From Gracilaria domingensis (Eukaryota; Rhodophyta; Florideophyceae; Gracilariales; Gracilariaceae): a stretch of 64,000 nt of DNA. The position numbers and the translations under genes were made by a program. How positions within the stretch are numbered: the first letter of the stretch is position 1; every line of letters starts with the position of its first letter. Shown in pieces: positions 19,142 to 29,408 of this stretch. The notes under the pieces were generated by a model that searched no databases, was not told where the DNA came from, and saw nothing but the letters and a program-made list of their open reading frames with translations. The stretch spans positions 56,385-120,384 of the forward strand of contig VCMS01000166.1 of the NCBI GenBank assembly GCA_022539475.1, written 5' to 3'.

Positions 19142-20221
19142 TTATGCGACAACGTGCTCCAAAATTTGGTCATCCAGGACGAATGACACATCCGCCTTGT
19201 CCAGTCCAAGCTGCAAGTACTCTTCATAACAGAGCCGCAGCGTGTTGAGGAGGCCCTCACCAGTGCCGGAGAACCTCGGTTCCCACGCCAGTTTCACCTG
19301 CGCTTCAAAAGGATCTGCGAAAAAATGACGTGGCCGAAATGGGAACGCTTTCTTCACCTGGAAACCTTCGATCTTATGTTTCATCTGCTCCGCGTCGTAA
19401 TGCACTACCTTGGCTTCCTTGCCACACACTTTTTCACACAGCTTTACAACCCCATCAAATGAAATGCAGCGCGTGTTGACCATGTTCATTGTTTCATTCT
19501 TTAAACCCCTTCCGACCGCCGCTGCCAGCATACCAGCTACGTCGCGCACATCCGTGAGACATGTTAATTCGCTGCCGGACCCCGGCAAAAGAATTGGCCG
19601 CCCACGCACAATTCTATCGAAAAAGTAGTCAGTGTACTCTCTCTTCGAACTGGCAGAACCGATGATGTAAGTGGGCCGAAAGTTGACAGAACTGACCCCG
19701 CTGTCTCGAATTGCGTTCTCGACATCAATCGTCGGCCCTTTTGCAGCATCGCCTACCAAGTGAGGCGCCACATTGGGATCATACTTGTAGGCACCAGCGC
19801 TGGAGACATAGAAAACCTCAGCGCCATCTTTTCCAGCTTTAATCACCGGAGCAATGTCCTCCAGCGATTTTGCGTTGTTATCATATACTGCGTCGTAGCC
19901 ACTCCCCACAGATTGGTCTGTCACTTCTCCATAACGAACGGAAAAAGAAGGGAATTCGGCAGCAAGCTGCGGATACTTGCCAACTGGACCTTTCGATGTT
20001 TCGCTTCCCATTTGAAACATGTCAACACTATGTCCCTTTTCCAGCAATGTGCGTGCTAAATGTAGACCGATGTGACCGTGACCACCACCTTTGGTGTTCA
20101 CGATGAGTACCTTGGAGGACATTGTCCACCAGCTGCGTGGCGCATGCTGAGGAGATGTGCTTATCGATACTCTGCTCGAAAGCTGGTTGTGAACGAATGT
20201 CGATGATGCGAACGCGCACAT
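19142..20221 (-). CDS. CSP41: CSP41-like chloroplast stem-loop RNA-binding protein (atypical SDR)
   Basis: The 359-residue product (ATG 20221) has a Ser/Thr/Arg-rich 33-residue N-terminus that fits a plastid transit peptide. The mature part begins MSSKVLIVNTKGGGHGHIGL, an atypical Rossmann glycine motif typical of CSP41. Further landmarks are FYVSSAGAYKY (replacing the SDR catalytic Tyr motif), FRPTYIIG, DYFFDRIVRGRPI, and a C-terminal DFxLDD-like end. Family members bind and cleave plastid stem-loop RNAs and stabilise photosynthetic transcripts. An in-frame stop lies about 35 codons upstream, which supports this start. The 595-bp upstream region is shared head-to-head with the RAB5IF homologue. 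Confidence 0.9.
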   Translation of the reverse strand: MCAFASSTFVHNQLSSRVSISTSPQHAPRSWWTMSSKVLIVNTKGGGHGHIGLHLARTLLEKGHSVDMFQMGSETSKGPVGKYPQLAAEFPSFSVRYGEVTDQSVGSGYDAVYDNNAKSLEDIAPVIKAGKDGAEVFYVSSAGAYKYDPNVAPHLVGDAAKGPTIDVENAIRDSGVSSVNFRPTYIIGSASSKREYTDYFFDRIVRGRPILLPGSGSELTCLTDVRDVAGMLAAAVGRGLKNETMNMVNTRCISFDGVVKLCEKVCGKEAKVVHYDAEQMKHKIEGFQVKKAFPFRPRHFFADPFEAQVKLAWEPRFSGTGEGLLNTLRLCYEEYLQLGLDKADVSFVLDDQILEHVVA

Positions 20222-20816
20222 GTTTGGCGATGGATGTGGATGCTGGTGGAAAACAGAATTGGAACTGATGCTGTTGGCGGCGACGAGGGGCGTGAGCTGT
20301 CTCGAATGACGCGGCTGGGCGAGTCCTCACGGGGGGCGCCTCGGACGGCAGCCACAGTCGCGTTTGGCAATCTACATTTTCGCGAAGGGTTGTGAGGACC
20401 GCCGCGTGCGGGAGATAGCAACCTCTGGTTGTGATGAAATGATATCGCAAAATTGTGCAAGCTACGCGAATAATTACGTTCCGGCCGTATCAATCGCTCC
20501 CGTCAATTTTCGTGCCGAAAATAGAACTGCATTGTTCGCGAAACAACTCGCCACCGTGCCGCTTCGCGTGCCGGGGTGGCCCCCCCACATCTTCGACTCC
20601 TATCTTAACCCTTGGGCCTGCCCTTACTCGTCAGGTTACGGTTGCAGCAGGCTAGCCCTCTATCCTCTGGCTTTGGAGTTGGAAGGCCCAACGAAGGTCT
20701 TGTCTGCAAATCAGCTGTCATCACGCTCCGTCCTTCCGTTCATACCTCCGCACTAATCTCCACATCCGCACGCTCCGCTAGTTACCTCAACCACATCAGC
20801 CACCCTCTTGATCAGC
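20222..20816. promoter_or_regulatory. Divergent upstream region of CSP41 and RAB5IF homologue
   Basis: This is 595 bp of mixed composition between two head-to-head start codons. No repeat or confident core promoter motif is visible. The assignment rests on the layout. Confidence 0.4.
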
Positions 20817-21263
20817 ATGGGTTTGAAATCGCGTTCTTCCAAAACCAGCAAGTCTAAACAAAAGGCAAAGGAGGTCGACGCAAGACCAGACCTCAAGGAG
20901 CAAAAAGCCCAAGAGCAGCTGCCACAACCTCGCAAGTATCTGATTCAAAGAGTTTTCAATTCCGACATTGAACTGCAACCAAAAGATGCCGTGGACTCGG
21001 TGCATTGGATGCGGCAACTTATGGGAATCCTCATCGGCACCTTTTTCGGCGTGCTTCAGCTAACAGGCTTCCCCGCAATTCTCACTTTCTTTGGTCTTAT
21101 CCTAGTCTCACCCACAGCCATCCTGTCCTTCTTCCATGAACTTGATTTTGATGAGATTAACAAGCACAACAACATTCAAGGAGAAGGAATAATGCCAAGC
21201 ATGGCCCTGTTCATTCTGTCGTGGACAATATCCTACACAGTTTTCTTACCCCAAAGTACATGA
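20817..21263 (+). CDS. RAB5IF: RAB5IF/OPTI-like small membrane protein (Rab5-interacting family)
   Basis: The 148-residue protein has a basic N-terminal 45 residues followed by a conserved core. The core reads DSVHWMRQLMGILIGTFFGV, then a second hydrophobic segment (AILTFFGLILVSPTAIL), an acidic loop with GEGIMPSMALF and a last membrane segment ending TVFL. The order 'D..hW.RQ…G…G…EGfm.S.alF…W' matches the Rab5-interacting protein family (C20orf24/RAB5IF, related to EMC6). RAB5IF acts with other ER proteins in multipass membrane-protein insertion and respiratory-chain assembly. The true start is ATG 20817; three codons of open frame precede it without ATG. The stop lies 43 bp from the tail of the next gene. 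Confidence 0.72.
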   Translation: MGLKSRSSKTSKSKQKAKEVDARPDLKEQKAQEQLPQPRKYLIQRVFNSDIELQPKDAVDSVHWMRQLMGILIGTFFGVLQLTGFPAILTFFGLILVSPTAILSFFHELDFDEINKHNNIQGEGIMPSMALFILSWTISYTVFLPQST

Positions 21264-21306
21264 AGGAGTCAACAAGCTATACATATTCACTGGTTCATAA
21301 TGCATA

Positions 21307-22051
21307 CTACTGTTGCTTTTCTATGCGAGCTAATAATGCGTCCACACGATGTTTCATTTTTGGTTGGCCTCTTTGCGTAACCGCGCGATATTGCTTCGCC
21401 TGTCACCGCGCATTTCATACACAGCATAACCAGGGTTTCTTGAAAGTTAGAGATTCTATTGCGCGCGCAGTTCGTCAGTAAAACTATATCGCTAACAAAA
21501 CGTACCTGCTTCTTTCTCCGCTTTTTAGAGCTTTTCAGCATTGACTCTCTCTGTTTGATTCTCTCCTCTCGCTCCTTTTGCTCCTGCTCTCGTTTCTCCT
21601 TCATTTCTTTGAACTGCTTTCTCTCTTTGGCAAATGGCATGTATTTCCTTGTATTCCTCTTAGGTTCTGTTGTATCGTCGGCATGATCCATCGCCTCTGA
21701 TTCACCTTTCCGCAGTTCTTCAGAGGAGCTCTTGTGGAGATGTTCAGTCTCCTCCTCTGATGCAGATATCTCAATCTGTGTCTTTCCATTCACGTCAGTC
21801 GGCTCTTGTTCACGACGTTCCGCTTCTTCGTGGTGCAATGTTGCAAATTCGGGGGCCACAATAGGCTCTTCTCTTTCTGAAAGCTGCAGTTGAGAGAGAA
21901 GCTTCTGCTTTTGCTTATATCGCACATGTCGTTTCACAATCCGTGCCTTTTTCTCTTTCTGACGTCTCCGCAGCGCGTCGCGTGCTGCCTGTGTTCGACG
22001 AGCTATAAGCGCGGCGGATTCATTCATTGCTCGTCGAGGTCTTGACGTCAT
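21307..22051 (-). CDS. FYV7/TAP26 (CCDC59)-like rRNA-processing protein, one 106-nt intron
   Basis: Exon 1 (22051-21506, 182 codons) is highly charged and coiled-coil-like (RRQKEKKARIVKRHVRYKQK, then …MKEKREQEQKEREERIKQR). It ends at CAG before a GTACGT donor. The intron (21505-21400) ends in TGACAG. Exon 2 (21399-21307) is 30 codons in phase 0 and encodes the family's hallmark C-terminus: QRGQPKMKHRVDALLARIEK. The GQPkM…LL.kI ending is typical of Fyv7/TAP26 proteins, small nucleolar factors of 18S rRNA maturation. The total is 212 residues. Reading on through the intron gives a non-conserved tail of 60-70 residues, which argues for splicing. Confidence 0.68.
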
Positions 22052-23226
22052 CTTGGAGCCGTTGTGCTTTGGGTCTGAGCGAAGGGCGAGGAGGGGAATC
22101 AAAAGGGATCAACTCCTTTGTACCGTCGTCGCACTTTTGGTATTTCTTGTGGAGTCCACAATGTGGACTAGTTCATGAGTTGGACTGGTTCAGCACCGAA
22201 CGGGGCACTGGCCGAAGGTGCACAACTGCCAGGTTTCACGCGTACGAAGTATTTGTGTCCTTGTTTTTTGACCCGGAACATTTGGGCCCAGTTAAATTGT
22301 AATTGCTAATTAGCTAAGAACGTGTTCATGTGAACGTGTTCAAGACATGAACTTCATGTGAAATTGCAACAGAAGCCTCATCGTGAACGAGACACCCAAC
22401 TAAACGGCGCAATGGCTGCACTTGACTGCTGAGACAAACGTGGTGATCATTGATACAACGGTGAAGACGGTGATTTGGATATTGGGCTTTGGGGCGAAAG
22501 CACTACTTGCATTGTGAACACGTGATCTCTGTCTACAGGACAAGACTCTTGTCACAAGAGGGACATTGTGTTGTCTCTCACATTGCTTGCGCCCGACATT
22601 GCTGTGCTTTCCTGAAGAATGGCAGTCCAGCAACGTTCTCAAGTTCGTTGTCTTATCGTAAACTTTACGTCTATCTATATACAACACCTGGTACGATATC
22701 TACAGCATTGAATTCACAGCTGGGCTCGCAAACTACTCCACTAAACTTCCGATACTAGCGTGACGATATATGTACAAAGCACATTTGCTGACATCTGTAA
22801 AGGTACGTGAGAAGATCGCGAACTTGCTCCTCGTGGCCGATACTTTGCTTTCTGTGTTGACACTATCGGACCCACTTTGAAAAGGGACAGTCAGAGCTTC
22901 TGCCGCTTTGCAACGGATATTTCTTGTCGGGTCGTCGAGCACGTGTGTAATAGGGACAAGGCGTAAATTTGTCCCGAAGTTTTGTTTCCATTCTTCACCG
23001 ACATCTGCGAGCAGCACTGTTATTCAGAAACCAAGGGAACCCTGAACAACTTCGTTCAAAAGCACTCATTCAGTTTCACACTACCAGCAGTGTCTGTTAC
23101 GAACAAGCCATTTGAGTCACGTTTCACAATTATTCTCGCATGCAGGCCAACGCCGCGTCTTCATCATCAGGTATCCGAGAAGTCATCTAGAAGCAACTTC
23201 CGTTACTGCTTTGGTTGACACTCATA
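22052..23226. other. 1.2-kb intergenic region
   Basis: This separates two divergent genes. Around 22320-22360 there are overlapping short inverted repeats of GTTCATGTGAAC/CATGAACTTCATG type. A minus-strand frame near 22733-23017 has a short HEAT-like phrase (DPTRNIRCKAAEAL) but lacks an ATG and is not accepted as a gene. Confidence 0.4.
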
Positions 23227-24744
23227 ATGTTAGTAGATGAGGATATAATTGACAATTCCACTACTTTGAAGCAATGTCTTACTGAGTTGCCTACGGAAGA
23301 ACCGAGAAACCTTTCTTTTGACGAAACCGACATCCCTCCGGACGTGGTCTTGTTTGTGGCTGCCTTAGTGGTGCTCGTTGTGACGCTTATCGATATTTCC
23401 GTGTTCGTTAGAACGCGAAGGAGGCTAAAATATTTCTTCCTACTTCTTTTTATCACATTTGTCGCCTTGACCGTTCTATGGTCTGAGCATGTGATTGAAG
23501 TCATTTTCCAAGGTATTACTCTAGTAAGAGATACAAAATGGGTATGGATTGCATCTCAATGCTACAAGAAATTTGAAGTTATTGAGAAATGGAACTTTCA
23601 ACCGTGGATGCCGCTTGTCATAGACATTTTCCGGATTATTGCTACTAGTATGGAATCCTTGGTAATCTTGCTCGGCATAGTGCAAGACTTTTGTGTGAAA
23701 CGAAGGTTGAATAGAAAAAAACTTCTCATATCTGCTGTTGTCATAGCTGTTTCGGGTGGACTTGCAGCATGCATCATGATCCGAACTCGCGTGGATGTGT
23801 ATGGGTGTTCATATAAGAGTCGAATTGACAGGTACACTTGCTTTGTAAGCGGTCAAGCCTACGCGAAGAAAGTGCTCAGTGCGGAAGAGGCTGAGGAATG
23901 TGATGCAAAAACCCAGTTCCATATTGACAATCCTGCCGTGACTGTTCGGCTTAAACTCGGGCAGGAAGACGCGGGTCGAAACATTCCTCAATGTACCGAG
24001 ACTGACGGAAAGGCTCTTATGTTAGGTGGCTTTAGCAGACACGCATTGCTGAATCAATTCTTTTCTGAGGCCGCAGTCATCGCTTCGACATTTCTTGCAT
24101 TTCTAATATTATCCATCATATTCGAGATGTATATTGTTTTGAAAAGTATCGTCTTCAGACGAAACATACGATTCTCTTTTCTTATGATCACGTTGGCGTT
24201 TATTGTGCTGAAAGATCTATATCCCTTGTTCTCTGACATTCGGAAAATTCATGACAGAACAGAGAGTTATCGATTGGTAACATGTGGATGTATGCTCCTG
24301 GACTTCAGAGCATTCAATGCTGAATTGAGGGAATCAATATGGGAGTTGGTGGTTTTGGTCTTCATTATCGATGTTGCCGTTGCATTCTCTAAAGAAATTG
24401 ATGGAAAAGGTATCCACCCTGACCTCGAGGATGGTACGCAGGATATGAGTTCCGGGGTGGCCAATGTTGACGCTGACCAAGAGGGCTTGGAAGCCGCTCC
24501 GATTAATTCCGACGATGTCGAAAACGATGAAGTTGAAGCAATGAAGAGTGAGGAGAATGACATTCAGAGCGTTAATCAAGCGCAAGAGCAAGAACAAGAA
24601 GCTCAAAGGGATCTTGTTTTCTATGTTTCACCACCTGAGAGCCTTCGACCTCGTGACTTACTTCGATTTCTATCAAGATTCGTGAGTGAAGTTCGAGACG
24701 GTAACTTAAGAGCAAGCTCTCTCGCGAACCAGAACAAACGGTGA
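23227..24744 (+). CDS. Seven-transmembrane-segment protein of unknown function
   Basis: The 505-residue product has about seven hydrophobic segments, at residues about 38-60, 66-90, 130-155, 165-187, 275-300, 310-332 and 365-387. A roughly 90-residue cysteine-containing loop between segments four and five (…CSYKSRIDRYTCF…) is probably extracytoplasmic. The C-terminal 120 residues are hydrophilic, acidic and Gln-rich (EQEQEAQRD). I do not recognise the family. The topology resembles a seven-helix receptor only superficially, with no diagnostic motif. The start is the first ATG; four codons of open frame precede it without ATG. It has a single exon. Confidence 0.65.
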   Translation: MLVDEDIIDNSTTLKQCLTELPTEEPRNLSFDETDIPPDVVLFVAALVVLVVTLIDISVFVRTRRRLKYFFLLLFITFVALTVLWSEHVIEVIFQGITLVRDTKWVWIASQCYKKFEVIEKWNFQPWMPLVIDIFRIIATSMESLVILLGIVQDFCVKRRLNRKKLLISAVVIAVSGGLAACIMIRTRVDVYGCSYKSRIDRYTCFVSGQAYAKKVLSAEEAEECDAKTQFHIDNPAVTVRLKLGQEDAGRNIPQCTETDGKALMLGGFSRHALLNQFFSEAAVIASTFLAFLILSIIFEMYIVLKSIVFRRNIRFSFLMITLAFIVLKDLYPLFSDIRKIHDRTESYRLVTCGCMLLDFRAFNAELRESIWELVVLVFIIDVAVAFSKEIDGKGIHPDLEDGTQDMSSGVANVDADQEGLEAAPINSDDVENDEVEAMKSEENDIQSVNQAQEQEQEAQRDLVFYVSPPESLRPRDLLRFLSRFVSEVRDGNLRASSLANQNKR

Positions 24745-25432
24745 GATTACGCTAACCCTAATCTTGGGCCACAACTGCACAGACGATTAGAATCGTATAC
24801 CATATGGAAAGACGCCAGCTTAACGAGGACATGCATGAGGTGTTTTCCGACCAGACCACCCCGCAAGAACAGCAAGCTTGACATGCAGTGAATGTGAACT
24901 AATAACATTGGAGTAGGAACAGTAACTGTAGGTTGTTTAGACGAAGTACGGAGCGTATTAATCAGACGGACAAAAAGGGATTTCCTCTGAACCTCATCTA
25001 TCGTTCCAATTTTTCTTTGTATCGTGAACAACAGACACATAGCTATTTTGGCTGCGCTTTATCTTTGGGCTACTACTAGTTGCCACCTTTTCCATGATCA
25101 AGATCTACGTCAGTCTCGACTATCGAGGAGGAAAAGGGTGAAGCGGAATTGTCGCAAAATATCTGCTACATGGCAGGGTGAGGAGTGCAATTAACGGATG
25201 CTTCTCGCGGTTCAACCGCAGATTTTATTAATCTGGCAACGTCTCACAACCACCCGCCGGCCCAATGACCATGTCAACGAGTTGTTCATTTTCAGTGCAA
25301 CAACGAACCGCCCGTTGAGCGCCTTCTCCCCAATCAGCAGATCTCCGCCTCCACCAAAATTCGTCATTGAAGCCACCGGTTGGCACCGTGCTTCGCACTG
25401 CCGCCGGTCCTTCATTTCGCACTTCCGGCTGA
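24745..25432. other. Intergenic region
   Basis: About 690 bp hold no convincing coding frame. The right half forms the upstream region of the SixA-like gene. Confidence 0.4.
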
Positions 25433-26701
25433 ATGGTGGCTTGCTCCTATCAAAACTTCTGCTTGCATCCAAACAACTTGCCCAATATGCGTCGGTGTGT
25501 GCCGTCTTTTGTGCATTCCGTGCGGGTGCCGCTTATACGTACTGACCGCTGGACTATATTGGCATCATCAAGTAGACCACTGCTGCCCAGACGTCATCTT
25601 CCTCGAGCTACCAGCGGAATACCACTAGCTCGTACGAATCCACCATCGGGGGAAAGTCCCTCAGGCGAGGGTGAAAAGCGTCTTCCCAACGGTGCTTCGA
25701 GAACGCTATTCGGGCGCATCATCGTAGAGACGCTCTCGCTTTGCGTTGGAGCTTTTTTGCTTCTTGCAGTTCTTCTATGGCGCTTCTGGCAGCTAATCTC
25801 GCATTATGCTTGGAAAGCATTGCTATGGCTATCAAATGTTCGTCAACTCGGAAAATGGGCCGTATCTCGTATGACTGACGTAGAAGGCGTATCTAACTCC
25901 GCCACCTCATTCATAAAATCCATTCGCCGCTTGTTTGACGCAACATTGGCGGGGTTAAGGAATGTGGAAGAGCAGCGCAATCACGGAACAACCGTCAACA
26001 CTCAGGCTGCGAACTACAGACCAGCTCAACCTACCGAGCATTTCGATTCCGACCATCATGTAGACGTTGAAAGCGTTCGGGAGGTTTTCTACCGTCAAGA
26101 CGCTGCGGTAAACTCCGGACGACGGCTCATACTTTTGCGGCATGCGAAGACGACGTGGGAAAGCGAAGCGGATGTTCCCGATCACGATCGAGTGCTCAGC
26201 GCGAAGGGTAAAGAAGAGGCCAAAGTTGTTGGGTCTGAACTGTCGCGAATGCTGTGGGTTCCAGACGTTATTCTCTGTTCAGATGCAGTAAGGACGGTCC
26301 AAACGCTAAGCCTGTTAGAAATTTCCGGAAACGACAGAGCTGCGACCACTTGCACTGAGTCCTTGTACTATGCTGTTACTGGGGAAGAGATGGCCGTGGC
26401 AGTAGATGACGCCTTAGGAGAACAGGGATTTGTTGATGACACTACTCTCATGGTAGTATGTCACAACCCAGGATGCGAAGAGCTTGTGGAACGATTGACG
26501 GGCCGTAGACCAGAAATGGGAACCGGCTGTGCAGCGTTGCTGGAGTATATTGAAAGCGAAGAAGAGTCTGGCGACCAGAGCGCACATGAGCGCCTGCGAC
26601 TTTCCGCTCGCCATGGACGTTGGTGTCTCGTGGAATTGATACGCCCATCTGCAATTTTAACCGCGCCAAATCATCTGCCGCACAACAACGGAAGTATATG
26701 A
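25433..26701 (+). CDS. SixA-like histidine phosphatase with organelle-type presequence and a membrane segment
   Basis: The frame gives 422 residues from ATG 25433, or 404 from ATG 25487. The latter yields a cleaner Arg/Ser/Pro-rich presequence (MRRCVPSFVHSVRVPLIRTD). A hydrophobic segment (LSLCVGAFLLLAVLLWRFWQ, about 100-125) follows. From about residue 225 comes a histidine-phosphatase domain of the SixA type: ILLRHAKTTWE with RHxK (His237), LSAKGKEEA, PDVILCSDAVRTVQT and VVCHNPGCEELVERL (His344). Bacterial SixA dephosphorylates histidine phosphotransfer domains. Plastid relatives are common in plants and algae, with unsettled substrates. Placement in a plastid or mitochondrial membrane is inference. 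Confidence 0.82.
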   Translation: MVACSYQNFCLHPNNLPNMRRCVPSFVHSVRVPLIRTDRWTILASSSRPLLPRRHLPRATSGIPLARTNPPSGESPSGEGEKRLPNGASRTLFGRIIVETLSLCVGAFLLLAVLLWRFWQLISHYAWKALLWLSNVRQLGKWAVSRMTDVEGVSNSATSFIKSIRRLFDATLAGLRNVEEQRNHGTTVNTQAANYRPAQPTEHFDSDHHVDVESVREVFYRQDAAVNSGRRLILLRHAKTTWESEADVPDHDRVLSAKGKEEAKVVGSELSRMLWVPDVILCSDAVRTVQTLSLLEISGNDRAATTCTESLYYAVTGEEMAVAVDDALGEQGFVDDTTLMVVCHNPGCEELVERLTGRRPEMGTGCAALLEYIESEEESGDQSAHERLRLSARHGRWCLVELIRPSAILTAPNHLPHNNGSI

Positions 26702-27837
26702 GAGTCGCTCTGTGTGACAAATTGATATCGATGAAGCGGAAGCTGCACTTTTCAGTTTATCATCGCACGACCCTTTGGCCAATACGATTTGGTAGGAACT
26801 ATCCCAGCATCGATTCGTTGCTGGTCAGTCGCGTTCAGCCAAAAACGATGTCCGCCACCGCAAGGATGACTGTCACCGAGGGAATGACCGTCACCGCGAG
26901 AATATATCGCTTCGTAGACATAGACCTAAGACCAACATTGCAACGGCACCCGAGTATTATAACAGCCATTCGGCCATGGCGAATGTATTTTGTGTTTGTT
27001 TACATCTTCCATAACAACTTGAAAGACCACATGTCAGATAGATAATGACTGTCTATGAGCTCACAGCGTGCAACGCTTCTTTTCTCACAGGCTTTCACTT
27101 TGAGCATTCGAGATGGTTACCTGGGTTTCATCGAAAGCGTGCACCTCTCCGTTCCCCGTAAGAGAGACAAAGAATGGGTGATGATGCTGATACACTTCTT
27201 CGTCAACTGGTCGTCACGTCCTCTGGCTTTCAACGTTGAGGAACGCATGTTTGTTCACCTCAGGAGGACTGAAAGACTGAGAGCTCTGGTAGAACTTTCT
27301 CTGCTTGATGCGCTTCTATGTTTTCAGTGCGACTTGTATCAAGCAGCATTGGCAGAGCATGTAACATATTCTTTCTTGTATCGCGGTGTATTTGACATAA
27401 ACAGTGTTCCACATATTATGCGTGTTTCCAAAGTGAATCATGTTTTACGTAAGAGCAAAATTTGTGGAGCTTGAGCTCGACTGGTTTGAACTGAGGGGAA
27501 TGTAAAACTGTCTTCTTTCAACGAAGAACGCAGTTGCGCAGGCGCCGTATTACTTGGCCCCTCATATTGAAGCGTACATGTCTGAACCACTGGTCTTGGG
27601 GCTTCGGCGGATCGGGTATAATTTGATGTTACTCCTTCAAATGGATTGCCGCTGTTCGGTACATTCAGCGATGTATTATCGAAGGCAGACGAGAGTGACA
27701 CTTGAAAGTTGGTGGCAACCTTCGCCCAACCATTAATCGCCGCACCGTGCATACACAAAAGATTGTGACAACAAAAGCAAGACCATGGCGCGCCTTAGTT
27801 CAACGGAATGAAGTGAGCGGTTCGGCCGGTGGAGAGT
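26702..27837. other. Intergenic region with two doubtful small ORFs
   Basis: A plus-strand frame at 27055-27474 (139 codons, ATG) and a minus-strand frame at 27438-27752 (104 codons, ATG, Ser/Thr/Asn-rich) are open but show no family features, signal peptide or domain. I cannot tell them from chance. No RNA gene was recognised. Confidence 0.35.
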
Positions 27838-28278
27838 TTACTTGGACTTTCTGCGATCGCGCTTTCTCCTCTTCCGATATTTGTGGCGATTCATCTTGAG
27901 ACGTCTTTTCTTGAGCGTGCTGCTTGCTTGAATGACTTGTTCATGAATGCAAGTTTGCTCTGGTTGCATTGCAATAGCCAAACCTCTGATATGTTCCTTC
28001 CATGCTTGATCCACGTTTACTGGCAAATGAGGCAAAGTGCCGACGGTCAATGCTCTGAATGGGGTCAAATCTGTGGGCAGATCTATATCGCGGATCTCGG
28101 TTAAGAAGCGTGGGAGCGTAGACGTGTTGCTCACGTCAATGTGAGGCGCAGAATCGGTGGGCTTGGCTCGGTGCGCATGTACGGAAAGGCTGCGATGCGG
28201 ATATGTACATTGTCGAAGAATACTGCGTTTGACGAATGCGGTAGCGGCAGTTCGTGCGGAGAGCGCTCTGCCTAACAT
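27838..28278 (-). CDS. Mitochondrial small ribosomal subunit protein mS38 (AURKAIP1/Cox24 type)
   Basis: The last 25 residues (SSTLKKRRLKMNRHKYRKRR and a further basic tail) are the diagnostic mS38 motif, a very basic helix that binds mitoribosomal RNA near the decoding region. The N-terminus from ATG 28278 (MLGRALSARTAATAFVKRS) is a textbook mitochondrial presequence. The frame is open to another ATG at 28398, but that would put 40 non-targeting residues in front, so the 146-residue form is preferred. The central part is not conserved in this family. The gene is head-to-head with the DUF1475-like gene, 380 bp apart. Confidence 0.83.
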   Translation of the reverse strand: MLGRALSARTAATAFVKRSILRQCTYPHRSLSVHAHRAKPTDSAPHIDVSNTSTLPRFLTEIRDIDLPTDLTPFRALTVGTLPHLPVNVDQAWKEHIRGLAIAMQPEQTCIHEQVIQASSTLKKRRLKMNRHKYRKRRKRDRRKSK

Positions 28279-28658
28279 GATTGCGCTCCCGCTTGCGACC
28301 GCATCGAATTGGATGCAAAGAAGGGAGGTGTTCGTCGGGATCGGAAGATCGGCTTGACGGATTCCGCAAGAGGGTAATGGATTATTTCGACAATACATTA
28401 AATTCTGCGCTGAATAAATAAATGTGAAGTCTGTAAAGTATTTATGTTAGAAAACATTTTCTATTTGTGAGAGAACCACGTGGTTCCTCCTGTATTACCT
28501 TGACCATCATGGTCACGGTTTCTCTCCCAGAAGTGCAACTGGGCACCCGACCAGCGCAACACGTTTGGAAGCAAGCGAGATTATCTCACAATGAGCTAAA
28601 CACTCGTTGCCCGGCGAGCTGAGCTTCTTCAACAGGCGCGTACTACAATCACCCAGCC
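28279..28658. promoter_or_regulatory. Divergent upstream region of mS38 and DUF1475-like genes
   Basis: Start codons lie 380 bp apart on opposite strands. A GAACCACGTGGTTC palindrome, 14 bp and containing the CACGTG E-box/G-box core, sits at 28473-28486 and is a good candidate binding site. AACCGTGACCATGATGGTCA-type inverted symmetry follows at about 28499-28521. Confidence 0.5.
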
Positions 28659-29408
28659 ATGGAAGCCGCAAGCCGCCCGCAGCCATCCAAGGCGAAGGCG
28701 TTCTCCGTGGCCGCGTTGCTCGTGCTGGTGGGCATCGTCGACTTGATTGCGTACATTAACGGCGTGTTCGAAACGCCCAAGTCGCCTCATGTGCACGCAT
28801 GGACTTCCGCCACGCTGCTCAATATGGTGTTTGGCGCCGTGTTCGCCGTGTGTTATCTGCTGATCAGAAACGGCCCTGCTGTGTTTTTCATTCCCAGTCG
28901 CGTGTTTGCTTTCCTATGGATACTGATCGCCAACTTTGTGCTGCTGTGGTACATCGCATACATGATCATTCGCGACAACGATGTGCTGCTGGCGCTGCTG
29001 CCCTACTCGGACGCACAGCTCAGCCCGCTGCTGCCGGCGCGCACGGAGCAGGACCGCAAAAGAAGCAAGCTGGTTGTGGTGTTCTCGTGGCTGGTCGTGG
29101 CGGTGCTGCTCATCGCGGGCGTCCGCGCCGCAGTAAAGGAGTCGCCAGCGGAAGAATGGCGCTCACTAACATCGCACCGATGGCTCACATTCGTATACAC
29201 CGACTGCGTCACCGGCCTAGTGTTCAACGCCGTGTACATCGCCACCCGCGAGGGAAGCGCGTCGCTGCGCACGGCGCTGTGGCTGCTCGGCGTGCTGCTG
29301 CTGGGCAACGTGACGGCCTTCGCGTACATCGCGATGATGGGCGCGCACGCCGTGCGCCGCGACGTGCCGCTGTGGCACGTGATGCTGGGCAGCGCGCGCA
29401 GCGGTTGA
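28659..29408 (+). CDS. Six-segment membrane protein, DUF1475-like
   Basis: The 249-residue protein has six hydrophobic segments (about 15-35, 50-70, 82-105, 138-160, 178-197, 207-230). The C-terminal part …RWLTFVYTDCVTGLVFNAVY…ATREGS…LWLLGVLLLGNVTAFAYI matches the pattern of DUF1475/DUF2834-like proteins (membrane segment, 'RE', then GN in the last helix). Function is unknown in that family. The gene is GC-rich, in line with its surroundings. The ATG at 28659 is the first in frame. Confidence 0.65.
   Translation: MEAASRPQPSKAKAFSVAALLVLVGIVDLIAYINGVFETPKSPHVHAWTSATLLNMVFGAVFAVCYLLIRNGPAVFFIPSRVFAFLWILIANFVLLWYIAYMIIRDNDVLLALLPYSDAQLSPLLPARTEQDRKRSKLVVVFSWLVVAVLLIAGVRAAVKESPAEEWRSLTSHRWLTFVYTDCVTGLVFNAVYIATREGSASLRTALWLLGVLLLGNVTAFAYIAMMGAHAVRRDVPLWHVMLGSARSG

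Noticed and set aside
20796-21017. Minus-strand ORFs overlapping the RAB5IF homologue
   Set aside because: Antisense shadows; the plus strand encodes the conserved family.
22733-23017. HEAT-repeat-like minus-strand gene
   Set aside because: No ATG, only one short HEAT-like phrase, and no continuation in flanking frames.
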